Part shown: positions 50,583-62,070 of the stretch, piece by piece
How the letters are laid out: every line of letters begins with the position of its first letter
Numbering within the stretch: the stretch's first letter is position 1
Assembly: GCF_021228295.1 (NCBI RefSeq)
Contig: NZ_JAJQPD010000010.1
Span: 81,787 to 145,786, forward strand
DNA: 64,000 bases
Reading direction: 5' to 3'
Source of the DNA: Agromyces humatus
GTDB taxonomy: Bacteria > Actinomycetota > Actinomycetes > Actinomycetales > Microbacteriaceae
Made by a program: the position numbers and the translations under genes
The notes under the pieces: model-generated
What the model was told of the DNA's origin: nothing
The model's input: the letters and a program-made list of their open reading frames with translations, nothing else
The model's database searches: none

Positions 50583-51370
50583 GTGTCGTTCCTCTCGCGT
50601 TCGGCGTCGGGGGCCCGGGTGATCGTGAGCAGCTGGCCGAGTTCGGCCGGGGTCAGCGGTCGCAGGTGGCCCGATCGCAGGGTGCCCAGGTTCAGCGGGC
50701 CGAAACTGCGGCGAACGAGGTCGACGACCGGATGTCCCACCGCATCCATCATGCGGCGCACGATGCGGTTGCGGCCCGAGTGCAGCGTGAGCTCGACCAT
50801 GGTGTGCCGCTCGTCGGCCTGCTGCTGCAGGATGCGCGCCTTGTCGGCCGCGATCGGCCCGTCGTCGAGGTCGATGCCGTTCTTCAGCTGCTGGATGACC
50901 TGCGGGGTCACCCTGCCCTTCACCTTGGCGATGTACGTCTTCGAGACGCCGAACGAGGGGTGCGCGAGCACGTGCGCGAGCTCGCCGTCGTTCGTGAGGA
51001 TCAGCAGCCCGCTCGTCTCGGCATCGAGCCGGCCCACGTTGTAGACGCGCTCATCGAGGTCGGACGTGAACCGGGTGAGGTCGGGCCTGCCCTGCTCGTC
51101 GCGCATCGACGAGACCACGCCACGCGGCTTGTTCAGCATGTAGTAGCGCTTGGCGGTGTCGAGCTGCACGGCGACGCCGTCGACCGAGACGTGGTCGGTC
51201 GCCGGGTCGATGCGGGTGCCGAGCTCGGTGACGACGCGGCCGTTCACCTCGATGCGCCCCTCGACGATGTAGTTCTCGACGACGCGGCGGCTTGCGACGC
51301 CCGCAGCGGAGAGCACCTTCTGCAGCCGGACGCCCTCAGGTGCGTCCGCGTTCGGCTCATCGGTAGTCAA
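50579..51370 (-). CDS. rluB: ribosomal large subunit pseudouridine synthase B
   Basis: A 263-residue RsuA-family synthase. The N-terminal S4 domain (VRLQKVLSAAGVASRRVVENYIVEGRIEVNGRVV) is followed by the catalytic domain with the Asp in VGRLDAETSGLLILTNDGELA and the C-terminal GRNRIVRRMMDAVGHPV. It should modify 23S rRNA helix 89. The only good start is TTG 51370, inside the end of scpB (14-base overlap). Confidence 0.93.
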   Translation of the reverse strand: MTTDEPNADAPEGVRLQKVLSAAGVASRRVVENYIVEGRIEVNGRVVTELGTRIDPATDHVSVDGVAVQLDTAKRYYMLNKPRGVVSSMRDEQGRPDLTRFTSDLDERVYNVGRLDAETSGLLILTNDGELAHVLAHPSFGVSKTYIAKVKGRVTPQVIQQLKNGIDLDDGPIAADKARILQQQADERHTMVELTLHSGRNRIVRRMMDAVGHPVVDLVRRSFGPLNLGTLRSGHLRPLTPAELGQLLTITRAPDAERERNDT

Positions 51371-52130
51371 GGTCGAATCCTTCCTGGCCGTCGTCGAGCA
51401 ACGGCGAGATGTGCGGCAGTTCGTCGAGCGAGTTGATGCCGAGGTTCGTGAGCAGCAGGTCGGTGGTGCCGTAGAGGATCGCGCCGGTCTCGGGGTCGGT
51501 CGACACCTCGGTGACGAGCCCCCGACCGAGCAGTGTGCGCACGACCGAGTCGACGTTCACCGCCCGGATCGACGCGACTTGCGACCGCGAGATCGGCTGC
51601 TTGTAGGCGATCACCGAGAGCGTCTCGAGCGCCGCCTGCGAGAGCTTCGTCGACGACTGCGTGATCACGAAGTCCGCGACGAGGGCGTCGTACTCGGCGC
51701 GAACGTAGAAGCGCCAGCCGCCGCCGACCTCGCGCAGTTCGAAACCGCGGCGGATGCCCAGCGCTGCGGCCCCTTCGCCGGCGGTGTCGGTGCGGGGTTC
51801 GCCCGAGCCGCCCTCGCCGTCGTAGTCGGCCCTCAGGCGAGCGATCGACGCCCGGACTTCGGCCACCGGTCGGGCGACCGCTGCGGCGAGGTGCACGACG
51901 CTCTGCGGCTCGTCGGCGATGAACAGGATCGCCTCGAGCGCGCGGTCGAGGTCGAGCCGAGGCTGCCCCGGCACGTCGAGCGGGGTCGCCACCGACAGCT
52001 CGGGGCCTGCCTGCTCTGCTGGTTGAGGAGCCGACGAAGGAGGCGTCTCGAAACCCTCCTCCACGGCGTCGAGGTTTCGAGACGGTCGCTTCGCTCCCTC
52101 CTCAACCCGCTCGGGAATCTCATTCGTCAT
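51357..52130 (-). CDS. scpB: segregation and condensation protein B
   Basis: A 257-residue ScpB, kleisin-bound winged-helix partner of SMC. Core: LDRALEAILFIADEPQSVVHLAAAVARPVAEV, WRFYVRAEYDALVADFV, KLSQAALETLSVIAYKQPISRSQVASIRAVNVDSVVRTLLGRGLV. The first 50 residues are unusual: bases 52021-52107 are a palindromic repeat element read through as coding sequence (...RNLDAVEEGFETPPSSAPQPA). It overlaps scpA by 11 bases (ATG 52130) and rluB by 14. Confidence 0.93.
   Translation of the reverse strand: MTNEIPERVEEGAKRPSRNLDAVEEGFETPPSSAPQPAEQAGPELSVATPLDVPGQPRLDLDRALEAILFIADEPQSVVHLAAAVARPVAEVRASIARLRADYDGEGGSGEPRTDTAGEGAAALGIRRGFELREVGGGWRFYVRAEYDALVADFVITQSSTKLSQAALETLSVIAYKQPISRSQVASIRAVNVDSVVRTLLGRGLVTEVSTDPETGAILYGTTDLLLTNLGINSLDELPHISPLLDDGQEGFDLDYR
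52021..52107. repeat. REP-like palindromic element inside scpB
   Basis: Two 35-base arms, 52021-52055 and 52073-52107, are inverted copies: both begin or end with GGTTGAGGAG and with CGTCTCGAAACC, with a variable 13-base middle and a 17-base centre. The motif is, as I recall, an abundant intergenic repeat in Microbacteriaceae. Here it is in frame within the 5' part of scpB. Confidence 0.8.
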
Positions 52131-53004
52131 AGTCGGCTCCCAAGCTCTCGAGATTGTCATCTGACCAGGTCTCGGCCGCCCACCGCAGCGTCAGTTCGCC
52201 GAGCGGCTCGAGCTGCTCGAATCCGATCGCCGAGTGCCGGTAGAGCTCGAGCACGGCCAGGAACCGCGCGACCACGACTCCCGGCTGCCCGACCCCGGCG
52301 ATGAGCTGACGGAAGGTGACGGGGTCGCCGCGTCGCAGCACGGCGACGACGTGCGCGGCCTGCTCGCGGATCGACACGAGCGGCGCATGCAGGTGATCGA
52401 GCCCGACGACGGGGATCTCGCGTGGTGTCAGGGCCAGGGTGGCTATCGCCGCGAAGTCGGCGGCCGAGAGGATCCACTTGAGCTCGGGCGGTTGTTGCCG
52501 GAACCGTTCTTCGAGGCGCACGGTGCGCGCATGCCGGAAACCCTCGGCCTCGAGGTGGCTGCCGAACCAGCGCGCCGCCTCTTTGAACGCCCGGTACTGC
52601 AGCAGGCGCGCGAACAACAGGTCGCGCGCCTCGAGCAGCGCCACGTCTTCGGCGTCGACGAGCTCGCCCTGCGGCAGCAGACCCGCGACCTTGAGGTCGA
52701 GCAGGGTCGCCGCCACCACGAGGAACTCCGAAGCGCGGTCGAGCTCCTCTTCGGAGTCGAGGCCCCTCAGGTACGAGATGAACTCGTCGGTCACCTTCGA
52801 CAGCGACACCTCGGTGATGTCGAGCTCGTGCTTGGCGATGAGCGAGAGCAGCAGGTCGAACGGGCCCTCGAAGTTCGTCAGGGCGACACGGAATCCGGCG
52901 TCGGGGGCGTCGGCAGCACGATCATCGCTCGGCTCCGTGGTACCCGGCGCCGCACCGGGCGTCTGCTGTTCCGAAGCCGACGCGGCCTCAGGCGACCGCG
53001 CCAC
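52120..53004 (-). CDS. scpA: segregation and condensation protein A
   Basis: A 294-residue kleisin ScpA. The N-terminal SMC-binding part is VALTNFEGPFDLLLSLIAKHELDITEVSLSKVTDEFI with LDRASEFLVVAATLLDLKVAGLLP. The C-terminal winged helix ends FLAVLELYRHSAIGFEQLEPLGELTLRWA. The first 35 residues are a disordered Ala/Ser/Glu/Pro stretch. GTG 53004 is inside parA's end (17-base overlap). Works with ScpB and Smc in chromosome folding. Confidence 0.94.
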   Translation of the reverse strand: MARSPEAASASEQQTPGAAPGTTEPSDDRAADAPDAGFRVALTNFEGPFDLLLSLIAKHELDITEVSLSKVTDEFISYLRGLDSEEELDRASEFLVVAATLLDLKVAGLLPQGELVDAEDVALLEARDLLFARLLQYRAFKEAARWFGSHLEAEGFRHARTVRLEERFRQQPPELKWILSAADFAAIATLALTPREIPVVGLDHLHAPLVSIREQAAHVVAVLRRGDPVTFRQLIAGVGQPGVVVARFLAVLELYRHSAIGFEQLEPLGELTLRWAAETWSDDNLESLGADYDE

Positions 53005-53893
53005 GGAAGACCAGCTCCCTGGCCAACTGCCGATAGGCCTTCGACGCCTGATGCTCGGGAGCGAACTCGGTGATCGGCGTCGCCGCGACGGTGGCGTCGG
53101 GGAACTTCACGGTGCGCGTGATCACGGTCTCGAGCACCTGGTCGCCGAACGCGTCGACGACGCGCTCGAGCACCTCGCGCGAGTGCAGGGTGCGTGCGTC
53201 GTACATGGTCGCGAGAATGCCGTCGAGCTCGATCGCCGGGTTGAGCCGGTCGCGCACCTTGTCGATGGTCTCGATGAGCAGTGCCACGCCGCGCAGCGCG
53301 AAGAACTCGCACTCGAGCGGGATCACCACCCCGTGACTGGCCGTGAGCGCGTTCACGGTGAGCAGACCGAGCGACGGCTGGCAGTCGATGAGGATGACGT
53401 CGTAATCGGATGCGACGCGCCGCAGCACGCTCGCGAGGATCTGCTCGCGCGCGACCTCGGTGACGAGGTGCACCTCGGCTGCCGAGAGGTCGATGTTCGC
53501 CGGGATCACGTCGAGGTTGGCGACACCGGTCGACTGAATCGCGTCGCGCGGGTCGAGCTGGCGCGACAGCAGCAGGTCGTAGATCGTGTGCACGTCGTGC
53601 GTCTGCACGCCGAGGCCCGCCGAGAGCGCCCCTTGCGGATCGAAGTCGATCGCGAGCACGCGCCGGCCGTACTCGGCGAGCGTCGCACCGAGGTTGATCG
53701 TCGTCGTGGTCTTACCCACCCCGCCCTTCTGGTTGCACAGCGCGATGATGCGGGCCGGCCCGTGCGACTTCAGTGGCGCGGGCTCGGGGAAGTCGCGAAA
53801 CGCCCGACCGGTCGGCCCCAGCTCCGGCTCGAGCGAAGCGATTCCGTCCGCCGGGTCGTGCTGGTGCTGCGTCACGTGTCGTCTTCTCTCCAT
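52988..53893 (-). CDS. ParA/Soj-family chromosome-partitioning ATPase
   Basis: A ParA-family ATPase of about 301 residues. The deviant Walker A is CNQKGGVGKTTTTINLGATLAEYG, Walker A' is FDPQGALSAGLG, and Walker B is VILIDCQPSLGLLT. It lies with xerD and scpAB, a location common in actinobacteria for a second ParA-like protein distinct from the parAB pair near oriC, for which no parB is present here. ATG 53893 is listed; GTG 53875, after GGAGAGAAG, may be the true start. Confidence 0.88.
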   Translation of the reverse strand: MERRRHVTQHQHDPADGIASLEPELGPTGRAFRDFPEPAPLKSHGPARIIALCNQKGGVGKTTTTINLGATLAEYGRRVLAIDFDPQGALSAGLGVQTHDVHTIYDLLLSRQLDPRDAIQSTGVANLDVIPANIDLSAAEVHLVTEVAREQILASVLRRVASDYDVILIDCQPSLGLLTVNALTASHGVVIPLECEFFALRGVALLIETIDKVRDRLNPAIELDGILATMYDARTLHSREVLERVVDAFGDQVLETVITRTVKFPDATVAATPITEFAPEHQASKAYRQLARELVFRGAVA

Positions 53894-53918
53894 GCTCGGG
53901 CGTAGTGCTTGGTCGATT

Positions 53919-54824
53919 CTAGCGAGCACGTGGGTGGGCTGCCGTGTACATCTCCCGGAGTGTATCGGCTGTGACCAGCGTGTATATCTGCGTCGTGGCC
54001 ACCGACGAGTGTCCGAGGAGCTCCTGCACGACGCGCACATCGGCCCCGCCCTCGAGCAGGTGGGTCGCGAACGAGTGCCGCAACGTGTGCGGAGAGACCG
54101 ACGCCTCGATGCCGGCCCGATCGGCCGCGGCCCTGATCACATCCCACACCGCCTGGCGCGACATGCGCCTGCCGCGCACACCGAGGAACAGCGCCGGAGT
54201 TGCGCTCCCCCGGGTCGACAGCAGTGGCCGCGCCCGCACGAGGTAGGCGTCGACGGCGCGGCGCGCGTAGCTGCCGAGCGGCACGATGCGCTGCTTGCCG
54301 CCCTTGCCGAACAGCCGCACCACCCCGTCGTCGACGAGGTCGTCGACGTTCAGCGACACCGCCTCGGTGACGCGGGCGCCCGTGGCGTAGAGCAACTCGA
54401 GCAGGGCGGCGTCGCGCAGCTCGGTGACCTCGTCGCCGCCGGCTGCCGCGATGAGGGCGACGACGTCTTCGACCGGAATCGCCTTCGGCAGCCGCATCGG
54501 CGACTTCGGCGGGCGTAGCTCTCGCGAGACGTCAGCCTCGATCAACCCTTCTTCAGCAAGGAACCGGTGCAGCCCGCGCACCGCTGACAGCACCCGCGCG
54601 ATCGACGAGGTCGCGAGCGTGGGCGCGCGATCCGTGCCGAGGAAGCGCACGAAGTCCGAGAGATCGCGCTCGGTGACGGCTCCGGGGCCGGCGAACCCAC
54701 GGCCGGCGAGCCAGTCACCGTAGATCGCGAGGTCTCGCCGGTACGAGGCGATCGTGTTCCGCGCGAGCCCGCGTTCCACGGCGAGGTGCCGCAGGTACCC
54801 GTCGACCGGCGCGTTCGAGGTCAT
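53919..54824 (-). CDS. xerD: tyrosine recombinase XerD
   Basis: A 301-residue site-specific recombinase that resolves chromosome dimers at dif. N-terminal SAM-like domain YLRHLAVERGLARNTIASYRRDL, catalytic residues in YATGARVTEAVSL (Arg), GKGGKQRIVPL (Lys), SPHTLRHSFATHLLEGG (HxxR) and LGHSSVATTQIYTLV (His and nucleophilic Tyr). ATG 54824 overlaps the NUDIX stop by ATGA. Position before parA-scpAB is the conserved actinobacterial one. Confidence 0.95.
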   Translation of the reverse strand: MTSNAPVDGYLRHLAVERGLARNTIASYRRDLAIYGDWLAGRGFAGPGAVTERDLSDFVRFLGTDRAPTLATSSIARVLSAVRGLHRFLAEEGLIEADVSRELRPPKSPMRLPKAIPVEDVVALIAAAGGDEVTELRDAALLELLYATGARVTEAVSLNVDDLVDDGVVRLFGKGGKQRIVPLGSYARRAVDAYLVRARPLLSTRGSATPALFLGVRGRRMSRQAVWDVIRAAADRAGIEASVSPHTLRHSFATHLLEGGADVRVVQELLGHSSVATTQIYTLVTADTLREMYTAAHPRAR

Positions 54825-55459
54825 CGCGACGCCGAGTGCTCCCCCGCGGGCGACCGGCGCGGCCACGGGGCATCCGCCGCGCCCAGCGTCTGCCACCCGC
54901 GTGCGCGCGACGCCTGCGCGGCGAGCACCGCGATCGACAGCGGCGCGTTGCGGATGCGCCGGCCGAGCACCGCGTCGACGCACTCGTCGAGCGGCACCCA
55001 GCGAACCTCCATGTCGGCCTCTTCGGCCTCACGCGCGAACGGCTCGTCGGTGGCGCGCAGGTCGCGCGCCAGGTATACGCGGATCACCTCGTCGCTGCCG
55101 CCGGGCGACGTCGCGAAATCGGCGAGCACCGCCCAGTCGGATGCCTCGAGGTCGGCTTCCTCGGCGAGCTCGCGCTGCGCCGTCGCGAGCGGATCTTCGC
55201 CCTCGACGTCGAGCAGGCCGGCCGGGATCTCCCAGTCGCGCGTGCGCACCGGGTGCCGGTACTGCTTGATGAGCAGGGCGCGATCGTCGGTATCGAGCGC
55301 GAGCACGCCGACCGCGCCCGTGTGCGCCATGTACTCGCGCACGATCCGCTGGCCGGCGAGCTCGAAGGTGTCGCGACGGATGTCCCACACGCGACCCTCG
55401 AACACCCGCTCGCTCTCGACGAGCGGGTACTCGACGAATTCGTCGACGAGGTCTGCCAT
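54821..55459 (-). CDS. NUDIX hydrolase, ADP-ribose pyrophosphatase type
   Basis: A 212-residue NUDIX protein: MADLVDEFVEYPLVESERVFEGRVWDIRRDTF start, ALLIKQYRHPVRTRDWEIPAGLLDVEGEDPLATAQRELAEEADL containing the box GLLDVEGEDP...RELAEEA. The sequence before the box is typical for ADP-ribose hydrolases, which recycle ADP-ribose to AMP and ribose 5-phosphate. ATG 55459, five bases after pyrG's stop. Confidence 0.9.
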   Translation of the reverse strand: MADLVDEFVEYPLVESERVFEGRVWDIRRDTFELAGQRIVREYMAHTGAVGVLALDTDDRALLIKQYRHPVRTRDWEIPAGLLDVEGEDPLATAQRELAEEADLEASDWAVLADFATSPGGSDEVIRVYLARDLRATDEPFAREAEEADMEVRWVPLDECVDAVLGRRIRNAPLSIAVLAAQASRARGWQTLGAADAPWPRRSPAGEHSASR

Positions 55460-55463
55460 CGGG

Positions 55464-58986
<3,523 letters not shown>

Positions 58987-58994
58987 CGCGGCCC

Positions 58995-59909
58995 TCAATC
59001 ACGACCCACCGGACCCCTCCAGCCGGTGACCGGCAGCTGGAACTTGTTCACGAGCCGATCGGTGAACGGCGCCTCGTGCAACCGGGCCAGGCGAACGGGC
59101 ACGTCGGACTTGCGCACGATGACCCGAGCACCGGGCGGCAGGTCGAACGTACGGCGGCCATCGCACCAGATGACCGCCGACGTCTCGGTTCGCTCGAGGA
59201 CTTCGACGACGAGCGACGACTCGGGGCCGACGACGAGTGGACGGGCGAAGAGCGCGTGCGCGCTGAGCGGCACGAGCAGCAGGGCTTCGACGCTCGGCCA
59301 CACGATGGGCCCGCCACCCGAGAAGGAGTACGCGGTCGAACCCGTGGGCGTCGACATCACGACGCCGTCGCACCCGAACGACGACAGCGGTCGACGGTCA
59401 ACCTCGATGACGACCTCGAGCATGCGCTCGCGCTCAGCCTTCTCGACGGTGGCCTCGTTGAGCGCCCAGCTCTCGTAGACGACCTCGGCGCCGACCTTGG
59501 CGCGCACCGAGATGGTCATGCGCTCTTCGACGATGTAGTCGCGCGCGAGGGCCCGGGCGATCGTGTAGCCGAGATCGTCGCGTTCGCTCTCGGCGAGGAA
59601 TCCGACGTGACCGAGGTTCACGCCCAGCAGCGGCACCGGCACGTCGCGCACGATCTCGGCGGCGCGCAGGATGGTTCCGTCGCCACCGAGCACGATGACC
59701 AGCTCGATGCGGGCGGGATCGATGTCTTCGAAGCGGGCGACGCCGCCGTCGAGCTCGGGGACGTGCTCGTGCACGTCGTCCCACTGCTCGGAGGCGATCA
59801 CGGGCACCGCACCCGCGGCGATCAGCTGGGTGCAGACCTCGCCCGTCGCTTCGAGCGCGGACTGCCGACCGGTGTGCGAGACGACCAGGAAGTGCCGTGG
59901 GTCATTCAC
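58995..59909 (-). CDS. nadK: NAD kinase
   Basis: A 304-residue NAD kinase that makes NADP. IVLGGDGTILRAAEIVRD (GGDG), GVNLGHVGFLAE, LNEATVEKAERERM and CDGVVMSTPTGSTAYSFSGGGPIVWP are the family blocks. GTG 59909 overlaps the tlyA stop by four bases (GTGA). Confidence 0.95.
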   Translation of the reverse strand: MNDPRHFLVVSHTGRQSALEATGEVCTQLIAAGAVPVIASEQWDDVHEHVPELDGGVARFEDIDPARIELVIVLGGDGTILRAAEIVRDVPVPLLGVNLGHVGFLAESERDDLGYTIARALARDYIVEERMTISVRAKVGAEVVYESWALNEATVEKAERERMLEVVIEVDRRPLSSFGCDGVVMSTPTGSTAYSFSGGGPIVWPSVEALLLVPLSAHALFARPLVVGPESSLVVEVLERTETSAVIWCDGRRTFDLPPGARVIVRKSDVPVRLARLHEAPFTDRLVNKFQLPVTGWRGPVGRD

Positions 59910-60715
59910 GCGTGCGCTCCTCCCGCCAGTTCGTCGACTCGACCTGACCATTCTGTCGGATTCGAGCCCCCGATCGCGCTGAGATGCACGAGGTACTCGA
60001 GGTTTCCGTGCCCTCCGGCGATTGGGGAGGACAACACACCGGCGGTGCCGAGACCGAGGTCGAACGCCGCCCACAGCACATTCATGACCGCCTCCGAGCG
60101 CAGCGCGGCGTTGCGCACGACCCCCTCGCGCACTCCCCCGCGTCCCACCTCGAACTGCGGCTTCACGAGCACCACGAAGTCGGCGTCGGCGGCGGCGGTC
60201 GCACGCAGCGCCGGCAGCACCGTCGTGAGCGAGATGAACGAGAGATCGGCCGTGACGAGCGACGGTGGCTCGTCGACGCCGGTGAGCCCTGCCAGCGTTG
60301 CCGCGTCGAGGTTGCGCACGTTGCAGCCCTCGACGAGCACGAGTCCCGGCGCACCGATGAGCTCGCGTGCGAGCTGCCCGTGGCCGACATCGACCGCGAG
60401 CACCGTGAGTGCCCCGCGTTCGAGCAGCACCTGGCTGAAGCCGCCGGTCGAGGCGCCCGCATCGAGCACGACTCGCCCGGCGGGGTTCACGCCGAACGCG
60501 TCGAGGGCGGCGATGAGCTTGTGCGCAGCGCGACTCACGTAGTGATCGGATGCCGCGACCGCGAGCTCGGCGTCGTCACCGACCTTCTGCGACGGTTTGA
60601 CCACCGGGCGGCCGTCGACGGTGACCCCACCGGCGGCGATGAGCGTCGCCGCATGCGTGCGCGACCGAGCAAGCCCGCGAGCGGCCAGTGCCGCATCGAG
60701 TCGCAGTTCTGCCAT
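59906..60715 (-). CDS. tlyA: TlyA-family rRNA 2'-O-methyltransferase / hemolysin A homologue
   Basis: A 269-residue TlyA. S4 domain (RLDAALAARGLARSRTHAATLIAAGGVTVDG), then FtsJ-like methyltransferase with VVLDAGASTGGFSQVLLERGA (SAM site), DVGHGQLA, DLSFISL and VLVKPQFEVGRGGVREGVVR. In mycobacteria TlyA methylates 16S and 23S rRNA and sets capreomycin sensitivity. ATG 60715; a GTG three bases upstream is possible. Confidence 0.93.
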   Translation of the reverse strand: MAELRLDAALAARGLARSRTHAATLIAAGGVTVDGRPVVKPSQKVGDDAELAVAASDHYVSRAAHKLIAALDAFGVNPAGRVVLDAGASTGGFSQVLLERGALTVLAVDVGHGQLARELIGAPGLVLVEGCNVRNLDAATLAGLTGVDEPPSLVTADLSFISLTTVLPALRATAAADADFVVLVKPQFEVGRGGVREGVVRNAALRSEAVMNVLWAAFDLGLGTAGVLSSPIAGGHGNLEYLVHLSAIGGSNPTEWSGRVDELAGGAHA

Positions 60716-60718
60716 CAC

Positions 60719-60946
60719 TCAGCGAGCGGCGTGCGGGTCGGACTGCTCGAGCTCGACGCGAAGGCGGTCGGCGAGAGCCTGGTAGCCGGGCGCGCGGTCA
60801 CCGAGCGGCCGTTGTTCGATGTCGCGAATCGCCTCGGCCGCGGTATCGGATGCCCCGGCCTCGCGATCGCGCGCCCGCCCCTCGTCGTGATCGATCGACG
60901 ACCGCGTGCGCTCGGTGGCGGAGCCGGTCTCGTCGTCAGTGGTCAC
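60719..60946 (-). CDS. small conserved hydrophilic protein
   Basis: A 75-residue, strongly charged protein without membrane segments (IDHDEGRARDREAGASDTAAEAIRDIEQRPLGDRAPGYQALADRLRVELEQSD). The C-terminal half is predicted helical. It lies between the HAD gene and tlyA, three bases before the latter's start region. In my recollection this place in related genomes also holds a short ORF, but no function is known. Start GTG 60946. Confidence 0.6.
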   Translation of the reverse strand: MTTDDETGSATERTRSSIDHDEGRARDREAGASDTAAEAIRDIEQRPLGDRAPGYQALADRLRVELEQSDPHAAR

Positions 60947-61035
60947 CCGACCACGCTACCCCGTGCATGCGACGAGTCGCCCCGCCCATACGGCGATCCG
61001 CGGAGATACGGGGGCTCGGCCGGCGCGGACCCGGC

Positions 61036-62070
61036 TCACGCGTACAGGCGTTCGGGTACGTCGAGCACGTGGATCGCCATGCCCGATTCCCAGATCGCGG
61101 TGCACGCCGCGCGCAGCAGGTCGAGCCCGCCGGCTCCTTCGTCGACGATGCGCACACGGTTGCCCTCGAGCTGCACCCGAGCATCGCCCACGCGCACCGC
61201 CCCGCCGCGCACCCGCTCGGAGACGGGGTACGGCAGGTGCAGTTCTCGGAGGTCGCCCAGGATGAAGTCGGGCCGGCTCGCCGCATCGGCGGCCAGCAAC
61301 TGCTTCGCCCGGTCGATGCCGGTCAGCACGACCGCGCTGGCCATGCCCGCACGGTTCGCACCGAGGATGTCGGTGTCGAGACGGTCGCCGACGACGAGCG
61401 GCGTCGCGGCGTCGAACCGGCGCCGAGCCTCCTCGAAGATCGGGGTCTCGGGCTTCCCCGCGACGAGCGGGAAGCGCCCGACCGCGGTGTGCACCGCCGA
61501 CACGAGCGTGCCGTTGCCGGGTGCGATGCCGCGCGCAACCGGAATCGTCCAGTCCATGTTGGTCGCGATCCACGGGATTCCCGGCGTCGCGGCATCCGGC
61601 CCGCCGTTCGCATTCAGCGCGAACGCGGCTTCGGCGAGGTGGGTCCAGGCGATGTCGGGAGCGAACCCCTGCACGACCGCGTCGGGAGCATCGTCGGCTG
61701 ATCGCGTCACACGGTATCCGCGCTTCTCGAGTTCGGTGACGATGCCCTCGCCCCCGACGACGAGCACGAGCGAGCCCGGGGCGACCTGTTCGTCGAGCAG
61801 CGTCATCGCCGCCTGCGGCGAGGTGATCACGTCGTGCGGTGAGACGTCGAGTCCGAGGTCGGCGAGATGGCGGGCGACGGATGCGTCGCTCCGCGAAGCG
61901 TTGTTCGTGATGTACCCGACCGAGCGGTCGACCTTCACCAGGTTGAGGCTCTCGACCGCGTGCGGGATCGCGTGAGGTCCGGCATAGACCACCCCGTCGA
62001 GATCGGCGAACACGGCGTCGACGCCGGCCAGGGGCGTCGACGGTTCAGTGCGTGTTCGGAAGAAGGCCAT
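61036..62070 (-). CDS. HAD-superfamily (NagD-like) sugar phosphatase
   Basis: A 344-residue HAD hydrolase: motif I FADLDGVVYAG (DxD), motif II ITNNASRS, C2 cap region, motif III Lys in VAGKPETPIFEEA, motif IV VVGDRLDTDILGANRAGM. This is the NagD/PNPase-like group, which dephosphorylates sugar or glycerol phosphates. A C-terminal extension of about 75 residues (VRGGAVRVGDARVQLEGNRVRIVDEG) is extra to the family. ATG 62070 overlaps the upstream gene by 26 bases. Confidence 0.88.
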   Translation of the reverse strand: MAFFRTRTEPSTPLAGVDAVFADLDGVVYAGPHAIPHAVESLNLVKVDRSVGYITNNASRSDASVARHLADLGLDVSPHDVITSPQAAMTLLDEQVAPGSLVLVVGGEGIVTELEKRGYRVTRSADDAPDAVVQGFAPDIAWTHLAEAAFALNANGGPDAATPGIPWIATNMDWTIPVARGIAPGNGTLVSAVHTAVGRFPLVAGKPETPIFEEARRRFDAATPLVVGDRLDTDILGANRAGMASAVVLTGIDRAKQLLAADAASRPDFILGDLRELHLPYPVSERVRGGAVRVGDARVQLEGNRVRIVDEGAGGLDLLRAACTAIWESGMAIHVLDVPERLYA

